This document shows positions 39,066 to 47,124 of a DNA stretch of 64,000 nucleotides, piece by piece (position 1 is the first letter of the stretch; each line of letters starts with the position of its first letter). The notes beneath the pieces were generated by a model that saw nothing but the letters and a program-made list of their open reading frames with translations, had not been told where the DNA came from and made no database searches. Location: the NCBI GenBank assembly GCA_963806145.1, contig CAWDXD010000014.1, forward strand, positions 1 through 64,000, read 5' to 3'. Source of the stretch: DASXKD01 sp963806145 (GTDB lineage: Bacteria; Actinomycetota; Actinomycetes; Streptosporangiales; Streptosporangiaceae). Position numbers and translations under genes: made by a program.

Positions 39066-39944
39066 CTACACCTGCCGGCCGTGACTCGCGGAGAACAACC
39101 CGGACGGGCGGAACATCAGGACCGCCACCAGCGCGATGAGCCCGAAGATCGACACCAGGTTCGAGCCGAGGTATCCGCCGACGTAGTTGAGCGCCACGCC
39201 GAGAATGAGGCCGCCCACGATCGCGCCGACCGGGCTGTCCAGGCCGCCGATCACCGCGGCGGTGAAGCCGAGCACGAAGATCGAGTCCATGCTGGAGGGG
39301 TAGAGGAACGTGTTCGTCGAGACCAGCAGCCCGGCCAGCGCGCCGATCAGGCCCGCCAGTGCCCAGCCGAGCGTGAGCACCCGGCCGACCCGGACCCCCA
39401 GCAGGCGCGCCGCGTAGGCGTTGAACGCCGCGGCACGCAGCCGCAGCCCGGCCGAGGTGTACCGGAACATCGCGGCGAGCGCCAGGGCCACGACGAGGAC
39501 GGCGGCCGCCACGAACACGTCGTTACGAGAAATTCCAAGAGGGACCGACCCGGCGTGCAGTCCGGTGACGGAAAACGCGGCGGGGAACGACCGGAACTGG
39601 CCGCCGTAGATGATGCCGGCGATGCCCTCGATCAGCACGAGGAGCCCGATCGTCACCACGACCGCGTTCAGCGGCGGCCGGTTCTCTACCGGGCGGATCA
39701 CTGTCCGCTCGATCACGGCGCCGAGTACCAGCCCGGCCGCCAGCGCGGCCGCGAACCCCGCCCAGTACGAGCCGGTGTGGTTGATCACCGTCAGCGCGAT
39801 GTAGGTGGTGAGCACGGCCATGGCGCCCTGGGCGTAATTGAGGATGCGGGTGCCGCGCCAGATGAGCACCAGGGAGAGCGCGATCGCCGCGTAGACCATG
39901 CCGAAGCTGACGCCGCCGAGTGTGAACTGCAGGAACTCATTCAA
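39066..39944 (-). CDS. livH: Branched-chain amino acid-type ABC permease (LivH-like)
   Basis: A 292-residue permease with about eight helices. The N-terminal FTLGGVSFGMVYAAIALSLVLIWRGTRILNYAQGAMAVLTTY is the LivH signature. The coupling segment is GLRLRAAAFNAYAARLLGVRV, and GGLDSPVGAIVGGLILG lies near the C-terminus. It is paired with LivM to form the heterodimeric channel. It begins 9 bp downstream of livF. Confidence 0.94.
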   Translation of the reverse strand: MNEFLQFTLGGVSFGMVYAAIALSLVLIWRGTRILNYAQGAMAVLTTYIALTVINHTGSYWAGFAAALAAGLVLGAVIERTVIRPVENRPPLNAVVVTIGLLVLIEGIAGIIYGGQFRSFPAAFSVTGLHAGSVPLGISRNDVFVAAAVLVVALALAAMFRYTSAGLRLRAAAFNAYAARLLGVRVGRVLTLGWALAGLIGALAGLLVSTNTFLYPSSMDSIFVLGFTAAVIGGLDSPVGAIVGGLILGVALNYVGGYLGSNLVSIFGLIALVAVLMFRPSGLFSASHGRQV

Positions 39945-39953
39945 CGCGTGCTC

Positions 39954-40676
39954 CTAGAAGCCCAGATAGTGCTTGCGGAGTGCCTCGTCGGCCGCGAGCA
40001 CGGCCGCATCCTCGGTGGCGACCACCCGGCCGACGTTGAGCACTACGCCGGTGTCGGCAATGGCCAGCGCGCTGCGGGCGTTCTGCTCGACCAGCACCAC
40101 GGTCAGCCCCGACTCATCCCGCAGCCGCTGGATCAGGTTCATGACCTGGGCGACGATCCGGGGGGCGAGTCCCAGCGACGGCTCATCCAGCAGCAGCACC
40201 CTCGGGCTGGCCATCAGGGCGCGCGCGATCACCAGGATCTGCCGCTCGCCGCCGGACAGGGTCGCCGCGCTGCGGTTCTTGGCCGCGTCCAGAACCGGGA
40301 AGCGCTGGTAGGCATCGGCCAGCGCGGCGGCACGGCCCGCCTGCCCGTGCCGCCACAGGCCGCCGACGCGCAGATTCTCCTCGACGGTCAGTTCGGTGAT
40401 CACCGCCTGGCCCTCCGGCACGTGCGCGACCCCGGCCCGGACGATCTCCTCGGGGGGCCGCCGGGTGAGGTCGGTGCCGTCCAGCGCCACCCGGCCCTTC
40501 CGGGCCCGGACCAGTCCGCTGATGGTGGCCAGCAGGGTGGTCTTGCCCGCCCCGTTCGCGCCGAGCACCGCGGTGATCGTGCCGGGCCTGGCGGTGATCG
40601 ACACGTCCTGGAGCGCGATCACCCCGCCGTAGCCGGCCTCCACGTGCTCGACCGCCAGGGCCGCCTGGCTAGCCAT
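39954..40676 (-). CDS. livF: Branched-chain amino acid-type ABC ATP-binding protein (LivF-like)
   Basis: A 240-residue ATPase. Walker A is GANGAGKTT, the Q-loop region is HVPEGQAVITELTVEENL, the signature is LSGGERQILVIARALM, and Walker B is VLLLDEPSLGLAP. EGQAVITELTVEENL is typical of LivF rather than LivG. It overlaps livG by 8 bp. Confidence 0.94.
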   Translation of the reverse strand: MASQAALAVEHVEAGYGGVIALQDVSITARPGTITAVLGANGAGKTTLLATISGLVRARKGRVALDGTDLTRRPPEEIVRAGVAHVPEGQAVITELTVEENLRVGGLWRHGQAGRAAALADAYQRFPVLDAAKNRSAATLSGGERQILVIARALMASPRVLLLDEPSLGLAPRIVAQVMNLIQRLRDESGLTVVLVEQNARSALAIADTGVVLNVGRVVATEDAAVLAADEALRKHYLGF

Positions 40677-41532
40677 GCGGCTCCTCCGCGCCTGGCTTCT
40701 CCGCGCCTGGCTCCTCCACGCCGAGGTAGGCGGCGGTGACCGCTGGGTCGGCCTGCACCTGCTGCGGCGGGCCGAAGGCGATCAGCTTGCCGAAGTCGAG
40801 GACGGCGATGCTGTCGCACACCGACATCATCAGGTCCATGCGGTGCTCCACCACCACGACGGAGGCGTCGGAGGCGAGCTGTGAGATCAGGTCGCCCAGA
40901 TCGGGGAGTTCCCCTTCGGTCAGGCCGCTGGCGGGCTCGTCGAGCAGCAGCAGCCGGGGTTCCGCGACCAGGGCGCGGGCCAGCGCGACGCGCTTGCGGT
41001 GCGCGAAGGAAAGCTGGCCGGGGAGGCGGTCGGCCATGCCGGGCACGCCCGCCCGGTCCAGCGCCGCCAGCGCGCGGTCCCGCAGCGCCTGCTCGTCGCG
41101 GTCGGACCGGCCCGCCCCGGCCACCGCGGACCAGAAACCTGCCCGGGCGTGGCAGGTGGCCCCGGTCATGACGTTCTCCAGCACGGTGAGCCCGGGGAAC
41201 AGGCCGAGGCCCTGCAGTGTGCGGGCGATGCCGAGGGAGGCGAGCCGGTGCGGCCGCAGCCCGGTAAGTTCGGCGCCGTCGAAGCGCAGCTGCCCGGCAT
41301 CGGGATGCACGAATCCGCACAGCACGTTGAGGAGGGTGGTCTTGCCCGCACCGTTCGGCCCGATGATCCCGGTGACCTGCCGCGGCGCGGCGATGAGCGA
41401 CACGGCATCCAGCGCGGTGAGGCCACCGAACCGCACCGTGACGTCGCTGACCTCCAGCACGCCCGCCCGGTCGTCAGGCGCCTTCGCCGGCCCCGGATCT
41501 GAACTGCTATTCATCAAGCAAGTCCTGCTCAT
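40669..41532 (-). CDS. livG: Branched-chain amino acid-type ABC ATP-binding protein (LivG-like)
   Basis: The first gene of the uptake operon, 287 residues from ATG 41532 (MSRTCLMNSSSDPG) or six codons shorter from ATG 41514. Walker A is GPNGAGKTT, LivG-type IARTLQGLGLFPGLTVLENVMTG follows, the signature is degenerate (QLSFAHRKRVALARAL in place of the usual LSFGQ), and Walker B is RLLLLDEPASGL. The promoter-like boxes place transcription start at or next to ATG 41532, favouring a leaderless message and the longer start. The open frame continues to 41598 without supporting signals. Confidence 0.9.
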   Translation of the reverse strand: MSRTCLMNSSSDPGPAKAPDDRAGVLEVSDVTVRFGGLTALDAVSLIAAPRQVTGIIGPNGAGKTTLLNVLCGFVHPDAGQLRFDGAELTGLRPHRLASLGIARTLQGLGLFPGLTVLENVMTGATCHARAGFWSAVAGAGRSDRDEQALRDRALAALDRAGVPGMADRLPGQLSFAHRKRVALARALVAEPRLLLLDEPASGLTEGELPDLGDLISQLASDASVVVVEHRMDLMMSVCDSIAVLDFGKLIAFGPPQQVQADPAVTAAYLGVEEPGAEKPGAEEPHG

Positions 41533-41568
41533 GTAGCAGATATAGGGCAATGATGAATCACAATTCAA
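41532..41568 (-). promoter_or_regulatory. Promoter of the Liv-type operon, probably leaderless
   Basis: On the minus strand TTGAAT (41568-41563) and TATATC (41544-41539) are separated by 18 bp. Transcription starting about 7 bp after the -10 box would begin at ATG 41532. The AT-rich patch stands out from its surroundings. Confidence 0.55.
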
Positions 41569-41870
41569 GGCCAGGTTCTGCCACCAGACAAGGCCCAACC
41601 GGATTCGTGGCCGAACCGAGACCCGGGGTTCGGCGTTCCCGGGTCAGCGTCCGCCCACCAGGCTCACCCTGGCCCGTGCCCAGGCGCCGCCCGGCCCTCG
41701 CCGCGGTTCATCCGCGATGGTTGCGCCAACCACGACAATCGTGCCGTAAGGCGGGCATGAGAACCAGCCTGGGCCCGCATAGCCCTTCTCCACCTGGATC
41801 GGGCCCGCCTCGTGGCTGGCCAGGCTCGTGCCGGTTTGCATGCGGCGCCCCGTGCGGTGAGGATCGCAGG
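41569..41870. other. Divergent intergenic region, livG promoter to sirtuin
   Basis: About 300 bp of GC-rich DNA. Open frames cross it but show no conserved protein. Apart from the livG promoter at its left edge, I see no structured element. A ribosome site for the sirtuin GTG is only weakly present. Confidence 0.5.
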
Positions 41871-42668
41871 GTGAGCTTTGCGGAGCCCGCGCCGGGGCGC
41901 GCTGCCGACGCCGGGGCCCGGCCGGCGTGGGCGCGCGGGGTACGGGCGCTTACGGTGCTGACCGGGGCCGGGATCTCGACCGACTCCGGGATACCGGATT
42001 TCCGGGGGGCGCGGGGAATTTGGACGCTCAACCCTGGCGCCCAGCAGATGTCCACCTACCAGGCTTATGTGAGTGATCCGGCGCTGCGGCGGCGGTCGTG
42101 GCAGGGCCGCCGCGATCACCCGGCCTGGGCCGCCGAGCCGAACGCGGCGCACGCCGCGCTGGCGAAACTGGTCACCTCCGGCATCGACACCTGGATCATC
42201 ACGCAGAACATAGACGGGCTGCATCAGAAGGCGGGCACGCCCGCGGAGCGGGTGATCGAGTTGCACGGCACCATGTTCAGCGTGGTGTGCGTGTCCTGCG
42301 GCGACCGCTCGCCGATGGCGGGCGCGCTGGCCCGGGTCGAGGCGGGGGAGGAGGACCCGGACTGCCCGCGGTGCGGCGGGATCCTGAAATCCGCGACGGT
42401 CATGTTCGGCCAGCGGCTCGACCCCGGGGTCTTCTCCCGGGCGGAGCAGGCGGCGCGGCAGTGCGACCTGTTCCTGGCGATCGGGTCCACGCTGACCGTC
42501 GAGCCGGCCGCGTCGCTGTGCGGGCTCGCCGCGGCCGCGGGCGCGGCGCTGGTGATCGTCAACGCCGATGCCACCCCGTACGACGGCCTGGCCGCCGAGG
42601 TGATCAGGGAGCCGATCGGCACCGCCGTGCCCCGGATCGCGGGGCAGTTGCTTGGTGAGGCGGGCTAG
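41871..42668 (+). CDS. cobB: NAD-dependent protein deacylase, sirtuin family
   Basis: A 265-residue Sir2 protein read from GTG 41871 (VSFAEPAPGRAAD); the longer frame from 41550 is not conserved. The NAD site is LTGAGISTDSGIPDFRGARGIW (about 30-51), the nicotinamide pocket is TQNIDGLHQKAG, catalytic His132 is in IELHGTMF, and zinc ligands are CVSCG and CPRCGG. It removes acyl groups from lysines, for example on acyl-CoA synthetases. The nearby CoA ligase is a plausible but unproven client. The stop codon overlaps that of the convergent cvnD gene by 4 bp. A class cannot be set by eye. Confidence 0.93.
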   Translation: MSFAEPAPGRAADAGARPAWARGVRALTVLTGAGISTDSGIPDFRGARGIWTLNPGAQQMSTYQAYVSDPALRRRSWQGRRDHPAWAAEPNAAHAALAKLVTSGIDTWIITQNIDGLHQKAGTPAERVIELHGTMFSVVCVSCGDRSPMAGALARVEAGEEDPDCPRCGGILKSATVMFGQRLDPGVFSRAEQAARQCDLFLAIGSTLTVEPAASLCGLAAAAGAALVIVNADATPYDGLAAEVIREPIGTAVPRIAGQLLGEAG

Positions 42669-43279
42669 ACGTTCGTCCCGGCAGTCCGGGCCCGCTGCAG
42701 GCCCCGGAGCGCATGCTCGATCAGGGCGATGAGAACGTCACGGGACGACGACCGCTGCCGGGCATCGCACATGATCACGGGGACACCGGGATCCAGGTCG
42801 AGCGCTGCCCTGACATCTTCCGGGTGGTAGCGCTTCGCGCCGTCGAAACAGTTGACCGCGACGGTGAAGGGCAGCCGGCGACGCTCGAAGAAGTCCACCG
42901 AGGGGAAGCAGTCGGCGAGGCGGCGGGTGTCGGCCATGACCACCGCGCCGAGCGCGCCGCTGGCCAGTTCGTCCCACATGAACCAGAACCGCTCCTGGCC
43001 GGGCGTGCCGAACAGGTAGATCACCAGGTTGTCCCTGATGGTGATGCGGCCGAAGTCCATGGCCACGGTGGTCGTGCTCTTCTGCTCCACCCCATCGAGG
43101 TTGTCCACGCAGGCGCCCGGCCCGCTCAGGGGTTCCTCGGTGCGCAGCGCGCGGATCTCCGTCACCGACCCGACCAGCGTGGTCTTGCCGGCCCCGAAGC
43201 CGCCGGCGATGAGGATCTTGATGGTGACCGGTGCCTCTCCCGGGTCGCGGCCGTATGGCTCAGAGCCGCCGAAGCCCAT
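42665..43279 (-). CDS. cvnD: Conservon GTP-binding protein (CvnD-like)
   Basis: A 204-residue small GTPase of the MglA/CvnD kind. The P-loop is ILIAGGFGAGKTTLVGSV, a switch region is TTTVAMDFGRI, G3 is YLFGTPGQERFWFMWDE, and an NKxD-equivalent is VNCFDG. It is the last gene of a four-gene conservon with sensor kinase-like CvnA, roadblock CvnB and DUF742 CvnC. In Streptomyces such operons assemble a membrane-associated complex that resembles a eukaryotic G-protein relay. It overlaps cvnC by 20 bp. Confidence 0.93.
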   Translation of the reverse strand: MGFGGSEPYGRDPGEAPVTIKILIAGGFGAGKTTLVGSVTEIRALRTEEPLSGPGACVDNLDGVEQKSTTTVAMDFGRITIRDNLVIYLFGTPGQERFWFMWDELASGALGAVVMADTRRLADCFPSVDFFERRRLPFTVAVNCFDGAKRYHPEDVRAALDLDPGVPVIMCDARQRSSSRDVLIALIEHALRGLQRARTAGTNV

Positions 43280-43631
43280 CGGCCACCTCTCTCAGTATTC
43301 GCGGGTCGGGCAACTGGGCCGGCAGGGTCGGGTGGTGGACGCTGATGAGCGACCGGAGCCGCAGATCCGCCAGCAGGATCTGGACCACCCCCAGGGGCAG
43401 GTCCAGGTCCGACGCAAGGTCGGCCACCGAGGCGGGAAGCCGGCACATCGCCAGCAGAGCCAGGTGCTCGGGGTCGAGCCCGACCGGATCGACCTCCACC
43501 CCCCGCACGGCGGTGACGAGGGCGATCAGGTCGAGGGTCTCGCCCGTGGGCCGGGTCCTGCCCCGGGTGAGGGCATACGGGCGGACGACGGGCCCCGCCT
43601 CCTCGTCAAGCCACCGGTCTTCTTCGGCCAT
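43260..43631 (-). CDS. cvnC: DUF742 protein (CvnC-like)
   Basis: A 123-residue protein. VVRPYALTRGRTRPTGETLDLIALVTA and the winged-helix-like PASVADLASDLDLPLGVVQILLADLRLRSLISVH are the DUF742 hallmarks, found almost only in conservons. It starts 6 bp after cvnB and overlaps cvnD. The biochemical role is undefined. Confidence 0.93.
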   Translation of the reverse strand: MAEEDRWLDEEAGPVVRPYALTRGRTRPTGETLDLIALVTAVRGVEVDPVGLDPEHLALLAMCRLPASVADLASDLDLPLGVVQILLADLRLRSLISVHHPTLPAQLPDPRILREVADGLRRL

Positions 43632-43637
43632 GGCGGC

Positions 43638-44081
43638 TCAGTCGTCCACGCCCCCGGCCAGCCCGGGCCGGGGATCCACCAGCAGGTGCGGGCCGACGCG
43701 CTTGACCAGCACAGCCATCTCGAAGGCAACGAGGCCCACGTCCGCGGTGGCCGTGGTCAGCGCGGCCAGGCAACTGCCCTCACCGGCTGCGGTCACGAAC
43801 AGGAAGGAGTTCTCCATCTCCACAATGGTCTGCCGGACCCGGCCGCCGCCGAAGTGCCGCCCCGCGCCGCGGGCAAGGCTCTGCATGCCCGCCGCCATGG
43901 CGGACAGATGCTCGGCGTCTTCACGGGTCAGGCCACGCGATGACCCGACGACCAGGCCGTCGCGGGTCAGGATCACCACCTTGCTGATCTCGGGCACCCG
44001 GGTGACCAGGTCATCGAGCAGCCAGCTCAGATCGCCGGTGAAACCCCGGCCGTGGCCGTCGGCGTCCACAACGCTAGCCAC
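43638..44081 (-). CDS. cvnB: Roadblock/LC7 domain protein (CvnB-like)
   Basis: A 147-residue roadblock-fold protein read from GTG 44081 (VASVVDADGHGRG), overlapping the cvnA stop by 8 bp; the open frame to 44246 is antisense-like Pro/Arg sequence within cvnA. The fold core is LLDDLVTRVPEISKVVILTRDGLVVGSSRGL and ENSFLFVTAAGEGSCLAAL. Roadblock proteins act as GTPase-activating or scaffolding partners of MglA/CvnD GTPases. Confidence 0.93.
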   Translation of the reverse strand: MASVVDADGHGRGFTGDLSWLLDDLVTRVPEISKVVILTRDGLVVGSSRGLTREDAEHLSAMAAGMQSLARGAGRHFGGGRVRQTIVEMENSFLFVTAAGEGSCLAALTTATADVGLVAFEMAVLVKRVGPHLLVDPRPGLAGGVDD

Positions 44082-46665
44082 TCGTCCCCCTGTCCTCGGT
44101 CGCTTGCTCCGGCCCGGCCGCGCCCGCGGTCCCGGCGTCCGGGGCTGGTGCGGCGGTGGCGCCGTTCCCTGCCTCGGCGTCCGCGCCGTTTCCTGTGCCG
44201 TTTTCCGGGGCGGCGGATCCCGCCGGGCCAGCCGCCGGCACGTCAAAGACCGACCGGCCGCGTTCCCAGCCCTGCTGAATGGCCGTCACCGTGGAGCGGG
44301 TCTCCTCGGGCGAACGCGTCCAAAAGTCCTCGGCGGGCTGCACGGGCGCCACTTCCGCGGTCGCGTCGCGAAGCTGTGCCGCCAGGCTCGCCTGGCGGAC
44401 CCGCCGCGGCAGCCCGCCCTCGCCGAAGTCGCCGGCGCCCGGGCCGCCGCTGGCAGGCCCGCCGGTGCCAGGGCCGCCGGCGCCCAGCGGGCCGGCGGGC
44501 AACTCGGTTCCGCGCAGGCTCAGGCCGGGCTCGGGCAGCACGGGTGTGCCGAGGGGCACCGCGCCCAGGTCCGCCGTGTCGGCCGGGTCGCGGGTGGCCG
44601 GGATCATGGATGCGGCCCACGATGCTGCCGCGCCGGCAGGCACCGGAGCAGGGCTGGCCTCGCTGCCGCCTTCGCCTTCGCCGTCCGTGGCCCAGCCCAG
44701 GGCGGCGTGGCGGCCCTTGAACCGCAGCGCGCCGTCGGTCAGCGCGGGCGCGGCCGGGTCCTTGGCATGGCTGCCCTCGGGGACCACCAGGTTCTGCGGA
44801 ATGAGCACGATCGCCGTGGTCCCGCCGTACGGCGACGGGCGCAGGCTGATCTTGATTTCGTGGCGCTTGGCGAGCTGGCCGGCCACGAACAGGCCGAGCT
44901 GGTCCGAGCTGGACGGGTCGAACGGCGGCGGGTTCTCCAGCAGGCCGTTGATCCGGTGCAGTTGCTCGTCACTCATGCCCAGCCCGCGGTCCTCGATCTC
45001 GACCGCGAAACCGTTGCCGACCGTGTCGCCGTGGATCACCACCGGGGTGTTCGGCGGGGAGAACATGGTGGCGTTCTCGGCAAGCTCGGCGATCATGTGG
45101 ATGACGTCGCCGGCTGCCGGGCCGGCGAGCGAGGCGCGGGTCGCCGAGGTGGCCCGGATCCGGGTGTAGTCCTCCACCTCGGCCACCGCGGCACGCAGCA
45201 CGTCCACCAGCGGGACCGGGTTGCGCCAGCCACGGGCGGGCGTGTGGCCGGACAGGATGATCAGGCTCTCGGCGTGCCGCCGCATGCGGGTGGTCAGGTG
45301 GTCGATGCGGAACAGGTCCTCAAGCTCCTGCGGGTCCCGCGCCCGGCGCTCCATGGCGTCCAGCAGCGCGAGCTGGCGGTGCAGCAGGGACTGGCTGCGC
45401 CGGGCCAGGTTGCGGAAGACATCGCTCATGCCCTGGCGCAGCCGCGCCTGGCCGACGGCGGCCCGCACGGCGGTCTCCTGGACCGCGGCGAAGGCGTCCC
45501 GCACCTGGCCGATCTCGTCGGAGGAGGCCGGTATGCCCGGCGTCTCGGCGGAGACATCGACGTCCTGGCCGATGGCGAGGCGGTCCACCACCTCGGGCAG
45601 CCGCTCGTTCGCCAGGATGAGGGCGGACTCGCGCAGGCTGCCCAGCTCCCGCACCAGGCTGCGGGCGGTGAGGATCGCGACGACGATGGAGCCGAGCACC
45701 AGCAGCAGGCCGAGCCCGCCGGTCACGATCAGCTGCAGGTACGTGGACCAGGCGATGTTGCTGGCCTGTGCGGTGATGGTGTTGGCCGACTGGTAGCCCG
45801 CCTTCGAGAAACCGGCGGTGACCGCGCCGACCGCCTGCTGCCAGGCGAGCGGCGACACCGCGGGCAGGTGTCGTGGGGGGGTGCTCATCACCGTGTTCTC
45901 CAGCGCCGTCAGCCCGGCGCTGGCCTGCGTATTGACGTCCCGGGTGTAGTAGCCGCGGTAAGGGGGGTCGAGGTCCGGCAGGGTCACCTCGACCAGGTAC
46001 CTGCGGGCACCGGCGAGCTGGGCGAACTGCCGCCGGTCCGCAGGGGGAAAGGAACCGGTCGTCATGTCGCCGATGAGGATGGCGTCTTCCTGCCCCAGCA
46101 GGTCGCCCACCCGGCCGATCCGCACGAACGCCAGCCCCTGGCTGACGAGCGCGGTGTTGGTTTCCTGGCGGATGGTCTGATTCAGCACCTGGTTGCCGTC
46201 GGCGACGAGCGTGTTGTACGCGGCGAGCGCGGCAGGCCGGCTGATCGTCCGCGCGGCGACCTGCGCCCGCAGGGCCGGCAGGTTCTTGGTGGCCGCCAGC
46301 AGCGTGTCGATGGCCTGTTTTTGCGGCGCCGACGCGCTGTTCATCGTGGCGCCGGACATCAGGCCGGTGTGGAGCGCCGCCGCCTGGTGATTGGTTGCCT
46401 GCTCGACCGCGTTGAGCTTGGCCTGGTTCTCCGGCGTGGGGGCGGCCAGATAAAGCACCGCGAGCAGGCGCTCGGTTTGGATCGCCCTCTCGAAATTGCC
46501 CGTGGGCTGGCCTGTTGCGTCCTTCAGCGTGTTAGCCCGGGCCAGGTTGATGGCATTTCTGGCAGTGGTGCTGGTGGTGAAGACGTACAGGCCGAACAGC
46601 GACAGCAGGGGGACGAGGGCAAGAAGCAGGATTCTCTTGCGCACAGACCGTATACGCCAAGTCAT
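44074..46665 (-). CDS. cvnA: Conservon sensor histidine kinase-like protein with NIT domain (CvnA-like)
   Basis: An 863-residue membrane sensor. The N-terminal helix is RILLLALVPLLSLFGLYVFTT. The extracellular NIT (nitrate/nitrite-type) domain covers about 40-300, the second helix is LIVTGGLGLLLVLGSIVVAIL, then a HAMP, a helical dimerisation segment without the normal phospho-His box (RNLARRSQSLLHRQLALLDAME), and an ATPase domain with IAELAENATMFSPPNTPV and DRGLGMSDEQL. The last 220 residues are Pro/Gly/Ala-rich and low complexity, a known conservon feature. First gene of the cvnABCD operon; the promoter lies upstream of 46665. Confidence 0.93.
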   Translation of the reverse strand: MTWRIRSVRKRILLLALVPLLSLFGLYVFTTSTTARNAINLARANTLKDATGQPTGNFERAIQTERLLAVLYLAAPTPENQAKLNAVEQATNHQAAALHTGLMSGATMNSASAPQKQAIDTLLAATKNLPALRAQVAARTISRPAALAAYNTLVADGNQVLNQTIRQETNTALVSQGLAFVRIGRVGDLLGQEDAILIGDMTTGSFPPADRRQFAQLAGARRYLVEVTLPDLDPPYRGYYTRDVNTQASAGLTALENTVMSTPPRHLPAVSPLAWQQAVGAVTAGFSKAGYQSANTITAQASNIAWSTYLQLIVTGGLGLLLVLGSIVVAILTARSLVRELGSLRESALILANERLPEVVDRLAIGQDVDVSAETPGIPASSDEIGQVRDAFAAVQETAVRAAVGQARLRQGMSDVFRNLARRSQSLLHRQLALLDAMERRARDPQELEDLFRIDHLTTRMRRHAESLIILSGHTPARGWRNPVPLVDVLRAAVAEVEDYTRIRATSATRASLAGPAAGDVIHMIAELAENATMFSPPNTPVVIHGDTVGNGFAVEIEDRGLGMSDEQLHRINGLLENPPPFDPSSSDQLGLFVAGQLAKRHEIKISLRPSPYGGTTAIVLIPQNLVVPEGSHAKDPAAPALTDGALRFKGRHAALGWATDGEGEGGSEASPAPVPAGAAASWAASMIPATRDPADTADLGAVPLGTPVLPEPGLSLRGTELPAGPLGAGGPGTGGPASGGPGAGDFGEGGLPRRVRQASLAAQLRDATAEVAPVQPAEDFWTRSPEETRSTVTAIQQGWERGRSVFDVPAAGPAGSAAPENGTGNGADAEAGNGATAAPAPDAGTAGAAGPEQATEDRGTSG

Positions 46666-47124
46666 GGGATGGCCTCGCGGGGAGTGAGACGGAAGAGTGA
46701 CGGCGACGTTACGAAGGAGATTCGTGTCCCCATGGCGGCACTGAGGCTAACAGGATCAGCCTGTTCAGAAGGGGTAAACAGATCCTTACGTGACTGATGA
46801 TGCCAATTTCGTCACCAAATGTGGCGCATTGCGAACAATGGGCGGACTGGCATTCCGTTTCCGGTCCGACACGCAGAGAACACGCGAACACTATCCCTGT
46901 CCGGGCTCCCGTGGCCGACCGGGCCATAGTTACCGCCGGGACGAAGTTGCCCGCCGGGACGAAGGTGGCTGCGGCGAATCAGGTGCGGGCCCCGGCCAGG
47001 GGGTGCCAGGACCAGGAACCTGCGGGTTTGCCCGGCTCGCAGCGGGCGGTTGCTCGCATTTTGCCCTGTCATCGCGCTAATGTCCGGACTGCTGCACACT
47101 CGGGATGCGGGAGACGGGAGAACC
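46666..47124. other. Divergent control region between the conservon and a secreted-protein gene
   Basis: About 460 bp without a supported gene. The part nearest cvnA (46740-46840) is distinctly less GC-rich than its surroundings and should hold the cvn promoter, but no consensus boxes are convincing. A two-copy direct repeat, gccgggacgaagttgcc / gccgggacgaaggtggc, lies at about 46935-46970. Confidence 0.5.

Noticed and set aside
41550..41870. N-terminal extension of the sirtuin
   Set aside because: The sequence is not sirtuin-like, crosses the livG promoter and lacks a start signal; GTG 41871 fits the family length.
43231..46797. 1188-codon open frame on the plus strand opposite the conservon
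   Set aside because: It is the antisense of cvnA-D. Its Arg/Gly/Pro/Gln composition is that of a GC-rich shadow frame, with no domain and no ribosome site.
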